A DNA stretch of 64,000 nucleotides from Paludibacteraceae bacterium (lineage in GTDB: Bacteria; Bacteroidota; Bacteroidia; Bacteroidales; Paludibacteraceae). Every line of letters starts with the position of its first letter. The stretch's first letter is position 1. The position numbers were made by a program, and so were the translations under genes. The DNA lies in the NCBI GenBank assembly GCA_016937795.1, contig JAFGVV010000017.1, positions 62,001 through 126,000 on the forward strand, in the 5' to 3' direction. Under the pieces are notes generated by a model. It saw nothing but the letters and a program-made list of their open reading frames with translations. It was not told the DNA's origin and made no database searches. Shown one piece after another: positions 8,903 through 17,676 of the stretch.

Positions 8903-9731
8903 TTTTGAACAACTAATTAAGTTGTGGTTTGCCGAAGACATTGGCGATGGCGACCACACCACACTTTCATGCATTCCCGATACCGCCATTGGCAAATCGC
9001 AGTTAATTATCAAAGAAAAAGGCGTATTGGCAGGCGTCGAAGTAGCTCAGGCAATTTTCGCAGCTTTCGATCCTACACTCAAAACCACTGTTTATATTCA
9101 GGATGGCGCCGAAGTTAATCCAGGTGATATAGCTTTTGTAGTAGAAGGTAAAATACAGTCGCTATTGCAAACGGAACGTCTGATGCTAAATATCATGCAA
9201 CGCATGAGTGGAGTAGCAACACGCACACGCGAATATGTAAAACTACTCGAAGGAACCAAAACACACGTACTCGACACCCGAAAAACGACTCCCGGACTAC
9301 GATTGCTCGAAAAAGAAGCAGTGAAGGTTGGAGGCGGGGTGAATCATCGAATCGGTTTGTACGACATGATTTTATTAAAAGATAATCATATAGATTTTGC
9401 AGGCGGAATTGACAAAGCCATTTTACGTGCCAAAGAATACCTGAAAACAAAAAACAAAAACCTGAAAATCGAAATCGAAGTTCGAAGTTTCGACGAACTG
9501 GCCCAGGTTATAACAATTGGTGGAGTAGATCGCATTATGCTCGACAATTTCTCGGTTGAGAACACCCGTAAAGCTGTTGAAATAATTGCAGGTAAGTTCG
9601 AAACCGAATCATCAGGGGGCATAACATTCGATACGCTACGAGATTATGCACTATGTGGCGTCGATTACATTTCGGTAGGCGCACTCACACATTCCGTAAA
9701 AAGTTTAGACATGAGCTTTAAAGCAATTTAA
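8892..9731 (+). CDS. nadC: nicotinate-nucleotide diphosphorylase (carboxylating)
   Basis: A 279-residue quinolinate phosphoribosyltransferase of normal length. It converts quinolinate and PRPP to nicotinate mononucleotide, CO2 and pyrophosphate, the third step of de novo NAD synthesis in the cytoplasm. Family motifs: EDIGDGDHTT near residue 12, the active-site block LDTRKTTPGLRLLEKEAV (about 126-143) with the basic residues that bind the substrate, GGGVNHRIGLYDMILLKDNH, and the barrel end IMLDNF and ISVGALTHS. The start lies inside the end of the DUF4783 gene. A hairpin terminator follows 23 bp after the stop. Confidence 0.97.
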   Translation: MKNDFEQLIKLWFAEDIGDGDHTTLSCIPDTAIGKSQLIIKEKGVLAGVEVAQAIFAAFDPTLKTTVYIQDGAEVNPGDIAFVVEGKIQSLLQTERLMLNIMQRMSGVATRTREYVKLLEGTKTHVLDTRKTTPGLRLLEKEAVKVGGGVNHRIGLYDMILLKDNHIDFAGGIDKAILRAKEYLKTKNKNLKIEIEVRSFDELAQVITIGGVDRIMLDNFSVENTRKAVEIIAGKFETESSGGITFDTLRDYALCGVDYISVGALTHSVKSLDMSFKAI

Positions 9732-9753
9732 AAAATTCATGTGTTTATAATTT

Positions 9754-9795
9754 TAAAAAGAGACAAACAGGCATTATGCTTTTTGTCTCTTTTAT
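9754..9795 (+). terminator. intrinsic terminator after nadC
   Basis: AAAAGAGACAAA (about 9756-9767) pairs with TTTTGTCTCTTTT (9781-9793). The 3' arm itself carries the T-run, and the A-run on the other arm could let it work in both directions. Confidence 0.75.
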
Positions 9796-9911
9796 TGTTA
9801 TAACAAATCCTTTACAAAAACACAAAAATTGAACACCAACTAATTAAACCAATTACACATTAAGTTTGTTTTAATGAATAATACCATAAATATCATTTAC
9901 CCTTAAAACTA

Positions 9912-11228
9912 ATGGTCATGAAACACAACTACATTTTTCACAGAAGAATTTCAATCATAATTTTGAGCATTAGCCTTTTTATATCGGGCATATATGCACA
10001 ATTTACGCCAGGCGAAGGTGGCAATTTACCTGTATTTCCGGCATTTTCACTTCCCGAAGGAAAGGTTGGCGGACTACTCCTGGCATATTCACACCGACAT
10101 CATAGCATTTTCGCAGAAGGTGGCACATATGCTGTAGTAGATATGCACTTCCCTACTCCGGCAAGTATTGGAGCAGAGAGCTATACTGTTCAAATCTCGG
10201 ACGACAACGGAGGGACATGGACCAATTATCAACATTATGGCGAAGACCTAGTACTTACCGGTGATAATTTTAGCCTTTCGCCAGATGCGTCATATACTTT
10301 CAGGCTCAGAGTGAATGGTGGCTCAAAAGACGGATTCACATCCAACGAAGTCTATGCCCAACTTTCTCACATAAATACCCGTTTTGCAGGTTGGGGTCTC
10401 GACGAAGGTATGTTTCTTACAGGCATTATGGCTCCAAATATCGGACGTGGACTGGAAGCAAACTTTACTGTAAAAAAACTCTCGGACGATTCTGAGGTTG
10501 AAGGACATCTAAACTATCAGTGGTTCAGAGTAAATCCGCTTACTTACGAAATGGCTCCGATCGAAAATGCCAATACACTGAATTATGTGACAACCATTGC
10601 CGATGCCGGATATAAACTAGCTCTAAGAGCTTCTGGCGATAACACCGAGGTAGGTGGAGTGGCGCAGATACTTTCCTCGCAGGACAATCTGGTTTCGAAC
10701 AATGCATATACATCAAATGTCGACCAGACAGGATTTAACCTTTATCTATTCAAACAACCGGCCACCCTCGCCGACGACGATTTAGAACTTACTGATGCAG
10801 CATACAACCCTGTGTCGATTACAAATGTACAAACCCTCAGTAATAATGCTTCATACCGCATTTCGGCCACACTCGACCCATCGAAAGCACCATATCAGCT
10901 AATGAGCAAATCCGCTTGCTGGAGGATTGTCAGTGAAATGGAAGGAATGCATATGAGTATGCCCGGAGTGTATGTCGACTTCAGTACTGGTTTAAAAAAA
11001 TCAACAAACAAAACAACTTTCATACTGAAATACAACAATTTATCATTTCGATCGACAACAACTATCAGCAAAATACGCATATCAGACATAAGTGGTAGGT
11101 TGGTATTTGAGAGTTTTCCCCTTATCGAGTCGGGCAATATAAATATACCAACACTCACATCAGGCACCTATCTTATTCAATATCAAACAAATGAAAACCA
11201 TAACATTCAAAAAGTAATACTTGAATAA
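9912..11228 (+). CDS. T9SS-exported protein of unknown function
   Basis: A 438-residue protein. An N-terminal signal peptide ends at about residue 29 (SGIYAQ); a second ATG at 9918 may be the true start. The middle shows fibronectin/Ig-like beta sheets (SYTVQISDDNGGTWTNYQHY; SYTFRLRVNGG) and a repeat-like section asking for paired values. The last 65 residues (KIRISDISGRLVFES..., SGTYLIQYQT..., QKVILE) form a type A T9SS sorting domain, so the protein is likely moved across the outer membrane and attached to the surface or released. No catalytic motif is recognisable. It stands alone between two terminators, which points to its own promoter; TAAGTTTG at 9861-9868 is a possible -7 element. Confidence 0.8.
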   Translation: MVMKHNYIFHRRISIIILSISLFISGIYAQFTPGEGGNLPVFPAFSLPEGKVGGLLLAYSHRHHSIFAEGGTYAVVDMHFPTPASIGAESYTVQISDDNGGTWTNYQHYGEDLVLTGDNFSLSPDASYTFRLRVNGGSKDGFTSNEVYAQLSHINTRFAGWGLDEGMFLTGIMAPNIGRGLEANFTVKKLSDDSEVEGHLNYQWFRVNPLTYEMAPIENANTLNYVTTIADAGYKLALRASGDNTEVGGVAQILSSQDNLVSNNAYTSNVDQTGFNLYLFKQPATLADDDLELTDAAYNPVSITNVQTLSNNASYRISATLDPSKAPYQLMSKSACWRIVSEMEGMHMSMPGVYVDFSTGLKKSTNKTTFILKYNNLSFRSTTTISKIRISDISGRLVFESFPLIESGNINIPTLTSGTYLIQYQTNENHNIQKVILE

Positions 11229-11257
11229 AATCCGGGCATTATTAGCAAAACAAAAAA

Positions 11258-11304
11258 AGGTACTGACAGATTTAAGCCATCTGTCCGTACCTTCTTTTTT
11301 TTTA
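11258..11304 (+). terminator. intrinsic terminator after the T9SS protein
   Basis: GGTACTGACAGAT (11259-11271) pairs with ATCTGTCCGTACC (11279-11291) with a single mismatch, followed by a T-run to 11303. Confidence 0.85.
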
Positions 11305-11400
11305 AAATTTCCAATGTGTATACCGTTTGTTTATGGGTCTGCTCATTTGGTAAAAAAAGAATAACTTCAATTCTCCGCAGAGTTATTCACGCTCTGACAA

Positions 11401-12051
11401 TTAATCAAAGTAAAGTCTTCCAAAAAACTCAGGCCTGTGAAAATCAGGCGATTCTGTCTCAATTTTATTCCAGCTCACAAAGTGTGGAAATTCAGTTTTA
11501 TCCGCACATTTATAAAAGTTCGCATCGATAAATTCAGGTAAATTTTCTGCATCGACACCAATAAGTTCAAACGGTATTTCTACTGTTAAATCCCATTCAA
11601 AATGGCCGCTAAGTTCGTTGAAAGCTTTTGGAGTAATAGAAGGCAAGCGCTTTATCAACTTCATTTTGTCAGGCGAAAACGGTTCAACAGCCTCGTCTCT
11701 ACCCTTTCGCACCGAGGCCGAGCAGGTTCCTATACAATTAAATTCGAAATTACGGTACTCAGCTTCACCAGGAAGTTTGCAGAAAAACGCTACGCAACTA
11801 TCTTCATACACTGTCGATTGATCAGTATAATAAACTGCTTTCAACATATTTCCCCAAACAAAAAAACGAAGAAATAAACTCTGCGAAGAATATGCAATAT
11901 TACAATAGGTAATTGGTTTATACGGAAATACCTCGGGCCAGTTTAGCGAGTCAATCTTCAAGCGCCGGCCATTTTCTTCAAGTATTTGAACAGCATTGTC
12001 AACACCTGCAGTATTGAGTGCATCTGAGTATGGAATTTGAATTATTTTCAT
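11401..12051 (-). CDS. CBM9-like carbohydrate-binding family protein
   Basis: About 216 residues from the preferred start MKIIQIPYSDALNTAG (the ORF could begin at 12105, but that adds 18 residues without a signal peptide or family match). The body follows the CBM9-like pattern used in Bacteroidota: LNWPEVFPYKPITYCNIAYSSQSLFLRFFVWG, YEDSCVAFFCKLPGE, YRNFEFNCIGTCSASVRKGR, and the closing W-x-KI-TESPDFHRPEFFGRLYFD. CBM9 modules bind the ends of sugar chains such as xylan or cellobiose; free-standing copies like this one have no proven role. I see no signal peptide, so it may be cytoplasmic. It diverges from udk. Confidence 0.82.
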   Translation of the reverse strand: MKIIQIPYSDALNTAGVDNAVQILEENGRRLKIDSLNWPEVFPYKPITYCNIAYSSQSLFLRFFVWGNMLKAVYYTDQSTVYEDSCVAFFCKLPGEAEYRNFEFNCIGTCSASVRKGRDEAVEPFSPDKMKLIKRLPSITPKAFNELSGHFEWDLTVEIPFELIGVDAENLPEFIDANFYKCADKTEFPHFVSWNKIETESPDFHRPEFFGRLYFD

Positions 12052-12357
12052 TAGGCTTTGTATAATGTTCGGAGTGTAAAATTGACAAAATATTTTACAA
12101 TGCAATAATAATGATAATAATCAGCAATTGCAAGAAAAATTCAGAACTATCTGATAATTGTCGAATCCTTACACACATTGTTAAACCAAAACAGATTCAG
12201 TCAAAAAAAAACAACAATAAAAATATTTATATCAAACTGATTGTCTGATAATTATAAAATATATTTATTGTTATCAAAAAAAAACAACATTGTCACATAA
12301 TTCCCGAAAGAGAATAAATATGTATTTTAGTGCTCTGAAATCAATAAAACCCTCAAC

Positions 12358-12966
12358 ATGCTCATTATTGGAATAGCCGGTGGCACCGGTTCAGGAAAAA
12401 CAACGGTGGTACGAAAAATTATGGAACGCCTGCCCGAAGGCGAAGTTGCAATTCTACCTCAGGACTCGTATTATCGTGATAGCAGTCATTTGCCACTCGA
12501 AGAAAGGCTCGAGATCAACTTCGACCATCCATCATCCATAGAGTTCGAACTATTGGTAAAACATCTCAAAGAGCTTAAAAAAGGCCATCAGATAGCACAG
12601 CCGATATATTCGTACCTTACCTGCACAAGGGCAGAGGAAACCATCCCTGTGAATCCTTGTAAAGTGATTATTGTGGAGGGTATTCTGATTCTGACAAATC
12701 CTGAGTTGCGCAAACTTATGGATTTGAAGATTTTTGTAGATGCCGATGCCGACGATAGATTAATAAGAGTTATAAACCGCGACATTGTGGAACGCGGTCG
12801 GTCGGTAAACAAAGTGATGGAGCGCTACGAAAGCACCGTAAAACCTATGCATTTACAATTTATAGAACCGACCAAACGTTTTGCCGACATTATAATACCA
12901 CAAGGCGGCAATAATCATATTGCTATTGATATTATGACTAAGTATATTGAGAATAATCTGAAATAA
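12358..12966 (+). CDS. udk: uridine kinase
   Basis: A 202-residue kinase of usual length. It phosphorylates uridine and cytidine to UMP and CMP in pyrimidine salvage. The P-loop GGTGSGKTT is at residues 8-16; the acceptor-site block SYYRDSSHLPLEERLEINFDHP follows, and the lid region DDRLIRVINRDIVERGRS is intact. The start at MLIIGIAGG suits the family. It heads a co-directional run with an exonuclease and MltF; this udk-exonuclease-MltF order is common in Bacteroidales and probably reflects co-transcription rather than a shared pathway. Confidence 0.96.
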   Translation: MLIIGIAGGTGSGKTTVVRKIMERLPEGEVAILPQDSYYRDSSHLPLEERLEINFDHPSSIEFELLVKHLKELKKGHQIAQPIYSYLTCTRAEETIPVNPCKVIIVEGILILTNPELRKLMDLKIFVDADADDRLIRVINRDIVERGRSVNKVMERYESTVKPMHLQFIEPTKRFADIIIPQGGNNHIAIDIMTKYIENNLK

Positions 12967-12995
12967 TCATCCGACACATCCAACTAAAAAATACT

Positions 12996-13733
12996 ATGGA
13001 CCGTAATGATTTGACCAAAATATTGTTTCTCGACATAGAAACTGTACCTTCGAAAGCCGGTTTTGGAGAGTTGAGCGAAGAGCTTGCACATCTTTGGGAA
13101 GAAAAATTCAACCTGATACAAAAACGTATGCCCGAGAAGTACAGCGACGAAACTACTCCGGCAGATGCTTTTAGTCAAAGTGCAGGAATTTATTCTGAAT
13201 TTGGTAAAATTGTTTGTATTTCAGTCGGCTTTATTCACTTCAAAGGCACTGAAATGTTTTTCAGAACAAAATCGTTTGCCGGCGACGATGAAGCGATTTT
13301 GCTAAGCGATTTTGCAACTATGATTGCACGCTTTTGTATCAGTCGCGAGCATACGCTCTGTGGACATAATATCAAAGAATTCGATATTCCGTACATTTGC
13401 CGACGAATGCTAATTAACAATATAGCATTGCCATCAATACTTCAAATCTCGGGCAAAAAGCCCTGGGAAATTCAATTTATCGACACGCTCGAACTCTGGA
13501 AATTCGGCGATTACAAAAACTATACATCTCTGAAATTGCTGACGGCTGTTTTTGGAATTCCCACTCCGAAAGACGACATCGACGGAAGTCAGGTGGCCTC
13601 AGTCTATTATGACGAAAAAGACATTCAACGCATTGCACTTTATTGTCAAAAGGACGTGGTAGCTACGGCAAGAGTTTTTCTTCGTATGCAGGCTTTGCCA
13701 TTTTTCAGCAACGACAATGTGGAATTTATTTGA
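12996..13733 (+). CDS. predicted 3'-5' exonuclease (DnaQ-like, PolB-exonuclease type)
   Basis: A 245-residue protein of the RNase H fold. ExoI motif: ILFLDIETVPS (D-x-E near residues 12-14). ExoII: HTLCGHNIKEFDIPYICRRM (N-x2-x-FD near 125-130). ExoIII: IALYCQKDVVATARVFLRM (Y-x3-D near 213-217). These carry the four acidic residues that bind the two metal ions. The family (PF10108-type) resembles the proofreading domain of DNA polymerase B but has no polymerase. Its substrate in the cell is unknown; a role in DNA repair or RNA trimming is possible. It starts 30 bp after udk and its end lies just before the MltF start. Confidence 0.88.
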   Translation: MDRNDLTKILFLDIETVPSKAGFGELSEELAHLWEEKFNLIQKRMPEKYSDETTPADAFSQSAGIYSEFGKIVCISVGFIHFKGTEMFFRTKSFAGDDEAILLSDFATMIARFCISREHTLCGHNIKEFDIPYICRRMLINNIALPSILQISGKKPWEIQFIDTLELWKFGDYKNYTSLKLLTAVFGIPTPKDDIDGSQVASVYYDEKDIQRIALYCQKDVVATARVFLRMQALPFFSNDNVEFI

Positions 13734-13740
13734 TACTCAA

Positions 13741-15111
13741 ATGAAAATGAGCTTACTGATATGGGGTTTGGCATTAACACTGTCGGGGTTTGTCTCGTGT
13801 CGAAAAAACAACATAGAAACGAAAGACTCATCGCCGGTTGATTTAAACGAAATCATCGAAAGAGACACGCTAGTAGTAGGAACATTGTACGGAGCTACAT
13901 CGTATTTTCTTTACCGCGATGAATATATGGGTTACGATTATGAACTGGCGCTGGCACTAACAGCAGATTTAAAGCTCAAACTAAAGATAGTTACTGCTGT
14001 TTCGGTAATCGAATTAGCTCATTTATTGCAGGATAGAAAAATAGATATCATTGCCACCAATGTTTATCAAACACCGGAATTTAAAAGTCTTTTTCGTTTT
14101 GTAATGCCACAACAATCGTCACATCAAGTGCTTGTACAAAGACTATCAATTAACAGCATTAGCGAAATCAGCGAATTAAAGGGAAAGACGGTCCATGTGA
14201 AACCCAACACCGTTTATCGGCAACGTCTAGAAAATCTGCACAACGAAACCGGAGGAGTATTTACTATTGTAGATGCGCCCGATACGCTTAGTTCCGAAGA
14301 ATTGATAGAACAGGTAGCAAACGGAAAAATTGAAATGACACTGGCACATAACAAAACAGCACAACTTTACAAACTCTATCACAAAAACCTGGACATAAGA
14401 ATGCCTGTAGGCTATGATCAACAAAACGGTTGGATGATACGCAACGAAAGTAAAGCACTGGCTCAAAAAATTGAGGAATGGAAAAAATCATCCGAATCCG
14501 AATTGATCATCACCAAATTGTATCAAAAGTACTGGAAAAAAAGTCCGTATTTCGCTCAAAAGCGTATTAAAATACCACGCGGCGCCGTTTCGCCTTATGA
14601 CGATTTATTTAAGAAATATGCCTCTGAGATTAACTGGGACTGGAAATTGTTGGCAGCAGTGGCCTTTCACGAGTCACGGTTCGATTCGTCACAGGTTTCC
14701 TGGGCAGGAGCAGCAGGTTTAATGCAACTAATGCCACGCACAGCTGCCAATTTTGGATTGAGTCGCGAACAAATTATGAATCCTGAAAAAAACATTGAAG
14801 CAGGAGTGCAATATATAAAAAGTCTGAATTTGTCATTCAGAAAAATTGAAGATACAGAAGAGCGGCTGAAATTTATACTTGGAGCATACAACTCAGGGCC
14901 GGCTCATATTTTTGATGCCATGGCACTCACCAGAAAATATGGAAAAAATCCACACATTTGGTTCAATAATGTAGAGTATTATGTATTGAAAAAATCGGAA
15001 CCCGAATACTTCAACGACCCTGTAGTGAAATATGGTCGGTTCAAAGGAAAAGAAACCGTGGCATATGTAAAAAACACACTAGACACCTATTATAAATATA
15101 CAGGAAAGTAA
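13741..15111 (+). CDS. MltF-type membrane-bound lytic murein transglycosylase
   Basis: About 456 residues from the chosen start at 13741; an upstream in-frame ATG at 13717 would overlap the previous gene and spoil the lipoprotein signal MKMSLLIWGLALTLSGFVSC. The lipobox Cys is near residue 20. Residues about 45-260 form a type 3 solute-binding domain (GYDYELALALTADLKLKL; MPVGYDQQNGWMIR), and about 285-450 an SLT lysozyme-like domain with catalytic Glu311 in FHESRF and the GAAGLMQLMPRTA block. MltF cleaves peptidoglycan glycan strands to 1,6-anhydro products from the outer membrane; the binding-protein domain acts as an allosteric sensor in Pseudomonas MltF. All expected parts are there. Confidence 0.93.
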   Translation: MKMSLLIWGLALTLSGFVSCRKNNIETKDSSPVDLNEIIERDTLVVGTLYGATSYFLYRDEYMGYDYELALALTADLKLKLKIVTAVSVIELAHLLQDRKIDIIATNVYQTPEFKSLFRFVMPQQSSHQVLVQRLSINSISEISELKGKTVHVKPNTVYRQRLENLHNETGGVFTIVDAPDTLSSEELIEQVANGKIEMTLAHNKTAQLYKLYHKNLDIRMPVGYDQQNGWMIRNESKALAQKIEEWKKSSESELIITKLYQKYWKKSPYFAQKRIKIPRGAVSPYDDLFKKYASEINWDWKLLAAVAFHESRFDSSQVSWAGAAGLMQLMPRTAANFGLSREQIMNPEKNIEAGVQYIKSLNLSFRKIEDTEERLKFILGAYNSGPAHIFDAMALTRKYGKNPHIWFNNVEYYVLKKSEPEYFNDPVVKYGRFKGKETVAYVKNTLDTYYKYTGK

Positions 15112-15205
15112 AAAAAACCTTCTGAAATTGTCTGTTTGATTGTTTTTTTCTATTTTTATAGCATAAAAATTTAATCCCATTATAAACTGATAAACAACAA
15201 ACGGT

Positions 15206-16150
15206 ATGGACAGAAGAAATTTTCTTAAAGCACTTGCCCTCACCGGTGCAGCACTCAGCATCAAAGAAACTGAAGCGATGACAATCATGTCGCAACATTT
15301 CAGTCCGGCTCCTCAAAACTCAAAAGCTGCATTTGATCTGGTAGCAGTGCTGGGTGGCGAGCCCGAAGCTATGTTTAGGAAAGCGATTGACGAATTAGGA
15401 GGCATACAGAAATTTGTAAAGAAGGGGCAAAGAGTAGTGGTAAAACCCAATATTGGGTGGGATAAAGTGCCCGAACTGGCAGCCAATACCAATCCCAAAT
15501 TAGTGGCCGAAATTGTTCGTCAGTGCATCAAAGCTGGTGCAAAAGAGGTAGTAGTATTTGACCATACCTGCGACGACTGGCGAAAATGCTATGCCAATAG
15601 CGGAATTGAATCGGCTGCAAAAACTGCAGGAGCAAAAGTAGTTCCTGCACACGAGGAATCGTATTATAAAACGGTAACTCTTCCAAATGCAAAGAGCCTG
15701 AAAACCACAAAAGTCCATCAGGCAATACTCGATTGTGATGTATGGATAAATGTGCCTGTACTCAAAAATCACGGTGGCGCTAAAATGTCAATTTCAATGA
15801 AAAATCACATGGGAATTGTTTGGGATCGTGGTTTCTTTCATAAAAACGACCTACAACAGTGTATTGCGGATATATGCACTATAAACAAAGCTGCTGTGCT
15901 AAACGTAGTTGATGCTTACAGGCTTATGCAAACAAATGGTCCTCGTGGCAAATCAGATGCCGATGTGGTTACATCGAAAGCTTTGTTTATATCGCAGGAT
16001 ATTGTAGCCGTAGATACTGCAGCCACAAATTTCTTCAACCAGGTACGCGAAATGCCACTAAACACAGTGGGACACCTAGCCAAAGGACAAGACCTGAAAC
16101 TTGGCACCATGAATCTTGAAAAACTCAAAGTAAGAAGAATAAAACTCTGA
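15206..16150 (+). CDS. DUF362 protein with Tat signal
   Basis: A 314-residue protein beginning MDRRNFLKALALTGAALS, a twin-arginine (RRNFLK) signal, so it is probably exported folded with a cofactor. The mature part matches DUF362: VVVKPNIGWD, NPKLVAEIVRQCIKAGAKEVVVFDHTCD, INVPVLKNHGGAKMSISMKNHMGIVWDRG and a late VAVDTAATNFF. DUF362 proteins are frequent in anaerobes beside ferredoxin-type genes and have no settled reaction. No CxxCxxC cluster motif is present in this copy. It lies 7 bp before the iron-sulfur fusion gene, so the two are almost certainly one operon and may form a redox pair in the periplasm. Confidence 0.88.
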   Translation: MDRRNFLKALALTGAALSIKETEAMTIMSQHFSPAPQNSKAAFDLVAVLGGEPEAMFRKAIDELGGIQKFVKKGQRVVVKPNIGWDKVPELAANTNPKLVAEIVRQCIKAGAKEVVVFDHTCDDWRKCYANSGIESAAKTAGAKVVPAHEESYYKTVTLPNAKSLKTTKVHQAILDCDVWINVPVLKNHGGAKMSISMKNHMGIVWDRGFFHKNDLQQCIADICTINKAAVLNVVDAYRLMQTNGPRGKSDADVVTSKALFISQDIVAVDTAATNFFNQVREMPLNTVGHLAKGQDLKLGTMNLEKLKVRRIKL

Positions 16151-16157
16151 TAACATC

Positions 16158-17666
16158 ATGCTCAGAAAAATACGAATTGTAGTGTCGGTGTTATTTTTTT
16201 CGCTGATAACTCTATATTTTGTTGACTTTGCAGGTCTGCTTCCTGCTGGCTTTAGTTTGCTGGCCCAAATACAATTTTTACCTGCATTGCTAGCCCTTAA
16301 CCTCGTGGTGCTGGCAGCACTTGTTGCACTTACATTTATTTTCGGAAGAGTATATTGCTCATCTATTTGTCCCTTAGGAACATTTCAGGACATAGTGAAT
16401 TGGGCCAGGCGGAAGTTTCTGAAAAAAAAGAGATTCAAATATAAAAAAGCGGCTAACATACTTCGCTGGTCAGTTTTAACAATAACAATCATTGCTTTTA
16501 TCTCCGGATTCAGCTTTTTGATAGGCTTACTTGACCCCTACAGTGCATTTGGAAGGATTTCGGTACATGTCCTGAAACCAGCATATCTGGCTGGAAACAA
16601 TCTGCTCGAAGCCATATTCACACATTTCGGAGATCATACATTTTACCGAATGAGTATTTACACCGGAAGTGTTTTTTCTCTGATTGTGGCACTGATAACT
16701 TTGATAGTAGTGGGTATTATGGCATGGACAGGCGGCCGCAATTATTGCAATACCATTTGTCCTGTAGGCACCTCACTCGGACTCATTAGCAAATACTCAC
16801 TTTTTCAGATTCGTATCGACGAAAACCTGTGTAATTCATGCGGAGCTTGTGGTCGAAACTGTAAAGCGTCGTGCATCGACACCAAAAATCACAAAATTGA
16901 CGCTTCACGTTGTATCAATTGCTTCGACTGTATTGATGTTTGCAACCAAAGTGCAATGAAGTTTACTTACAGCATGAAAACTGCTAAAAAGCAAACAATA
17001 CCCGATACATCACGCCGGCGCTTTATGCTTGCAGTAGCAACCACTAGCCTTGCAGCCGGAAAAGTGTTAGCCGACAAAACAATTCCCGGACACAACAGCA
17101 TTAAAACAGAAAGAAAAAAAGCCATTACACCTCCGGGGGCATTAAATTCCAAACATTTCCTCACACAATGTACTTCATGTCATCTCTGTGTAAGTAGCTG
17201 CCCATCAGAAGTAATAAAACCAGCTTTTCTCGAATATGGATTAGGTGGAATTATGCAACCCATGATGAGTTTTGAAAAAGGTTTTTGCAACTACGACTGT
17301 ACAGTATGTACAGATGTATGTCCGAGCAATGCACTAATTTCACTCACCATGGAAGAAAAGCATCACAACCAAATGGGACAGGTACAGCTGGTACTTGAAA
17401 ACTGTATTGTGGTGACCGATGGAACAAGTTGTGGTGCCTGCTCGGAACATTGCCCCACACAGGCTGTAAGCATGATTCCCTATAAAGATGGACTCACAAT
17501 TCCGCATATCGAGGTTGATATTTGTGTGGGTTGTGGTGGATGCGAATATATATGTCCGGCAGTACCTTTCAAAGCAATTTACGTAGAAGGAATCGACAAA
17601 CACAAGCGCATCGAACTTGTTAAGGAAGAAGTTGAGAAAATAGAAGTAGATGGATTTGGGTTTTAA
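16158..17666 (+). CDS. NapH-NapG-like membrane iron-sulfur fusion protein
   Basis: A 502-residue protein in two halves. The first (about 1-270) is NapH-like: four or more TM helices with the motifs CSSICPLG and CNTICPVG, then two CxxCxxCxxxC clusters (CNSCGACGRNC, CINCFDCIDVC) expected on the cytoplasmic side. At residues 285-289 there is a second Tat-like signal, SRRRF, followed by a hydrophobic run. The second half (about 330-490) is NapG-like with four more cluster motifs (CTSCHLCVSSC, CNYDCTVCTDVC, a C-x8-CGACSEHC form, CVGCGGCEYIC). In nitrate reductase systems NapH and NapG are separate and pass quinol electrons to the periplasm. Here the electron acceptor is unknown; no nitrate reductase lies near. 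Confidence 0.88.
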   Translation: MLRKIRIVVSVLFFSLITLYFVDFAGLLPAGFSLLAQIQFLPALLALNLVVLAALVALTFIFGRVYCSSICPLGTFQDIVNWARRKFLKKKRFKYKKAANILRWSVLTITIIAFISGFSFLIGLLDPYSAFGRISVHVLKPAYLAGNNLLEAIFTHFGDHTFYRMSIYTGSVFSLIVALITLIVVGIMAWTGGRNYCNTICPVGTSLGLISKYSLFQIRIDENLCNSCGACGRNCKASCIDTKNHKIDASRCINCFDCIDVCNQSAMKFTYSMKTAKKQTIPDTSRRRFMLAVATTSLAAGKVLADKTIPGHNSIKTERKKAITPPGALNSKHFLTQCTSCHLCVSSCPSEVIKPAFLEYGLGGIMQPMMSFEKGFCNYDCTVCTDVCPSNALISLTMEEKHHNQMGQVQLVLENCIVVTDGTSCGACSEHCPTQAVSMIPYKDGLTIPHIEVDICVGCGGCEYICPAVPFKAIYVEGIDKHKRIELVKEEVEKIEVDGFGF

Positions 17667-17676
17667 ACACATAAAT

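Noticed and set aside
12181..12330. AT-rich near-repeats in the udk upstream region as an origin or mobile element
   Set aside because: Only poly-A runs and a repeated TCTGATAATT word; no terminal repeats, DnaA-box cluster or ORF that would support either idea.
17650..17676. Upstream start of the GH43-like gene
   Set aside because: Overlaps the iron-sulfur gene and places charged residues before the signal peptide; the ATG at 17677 is cleaner.
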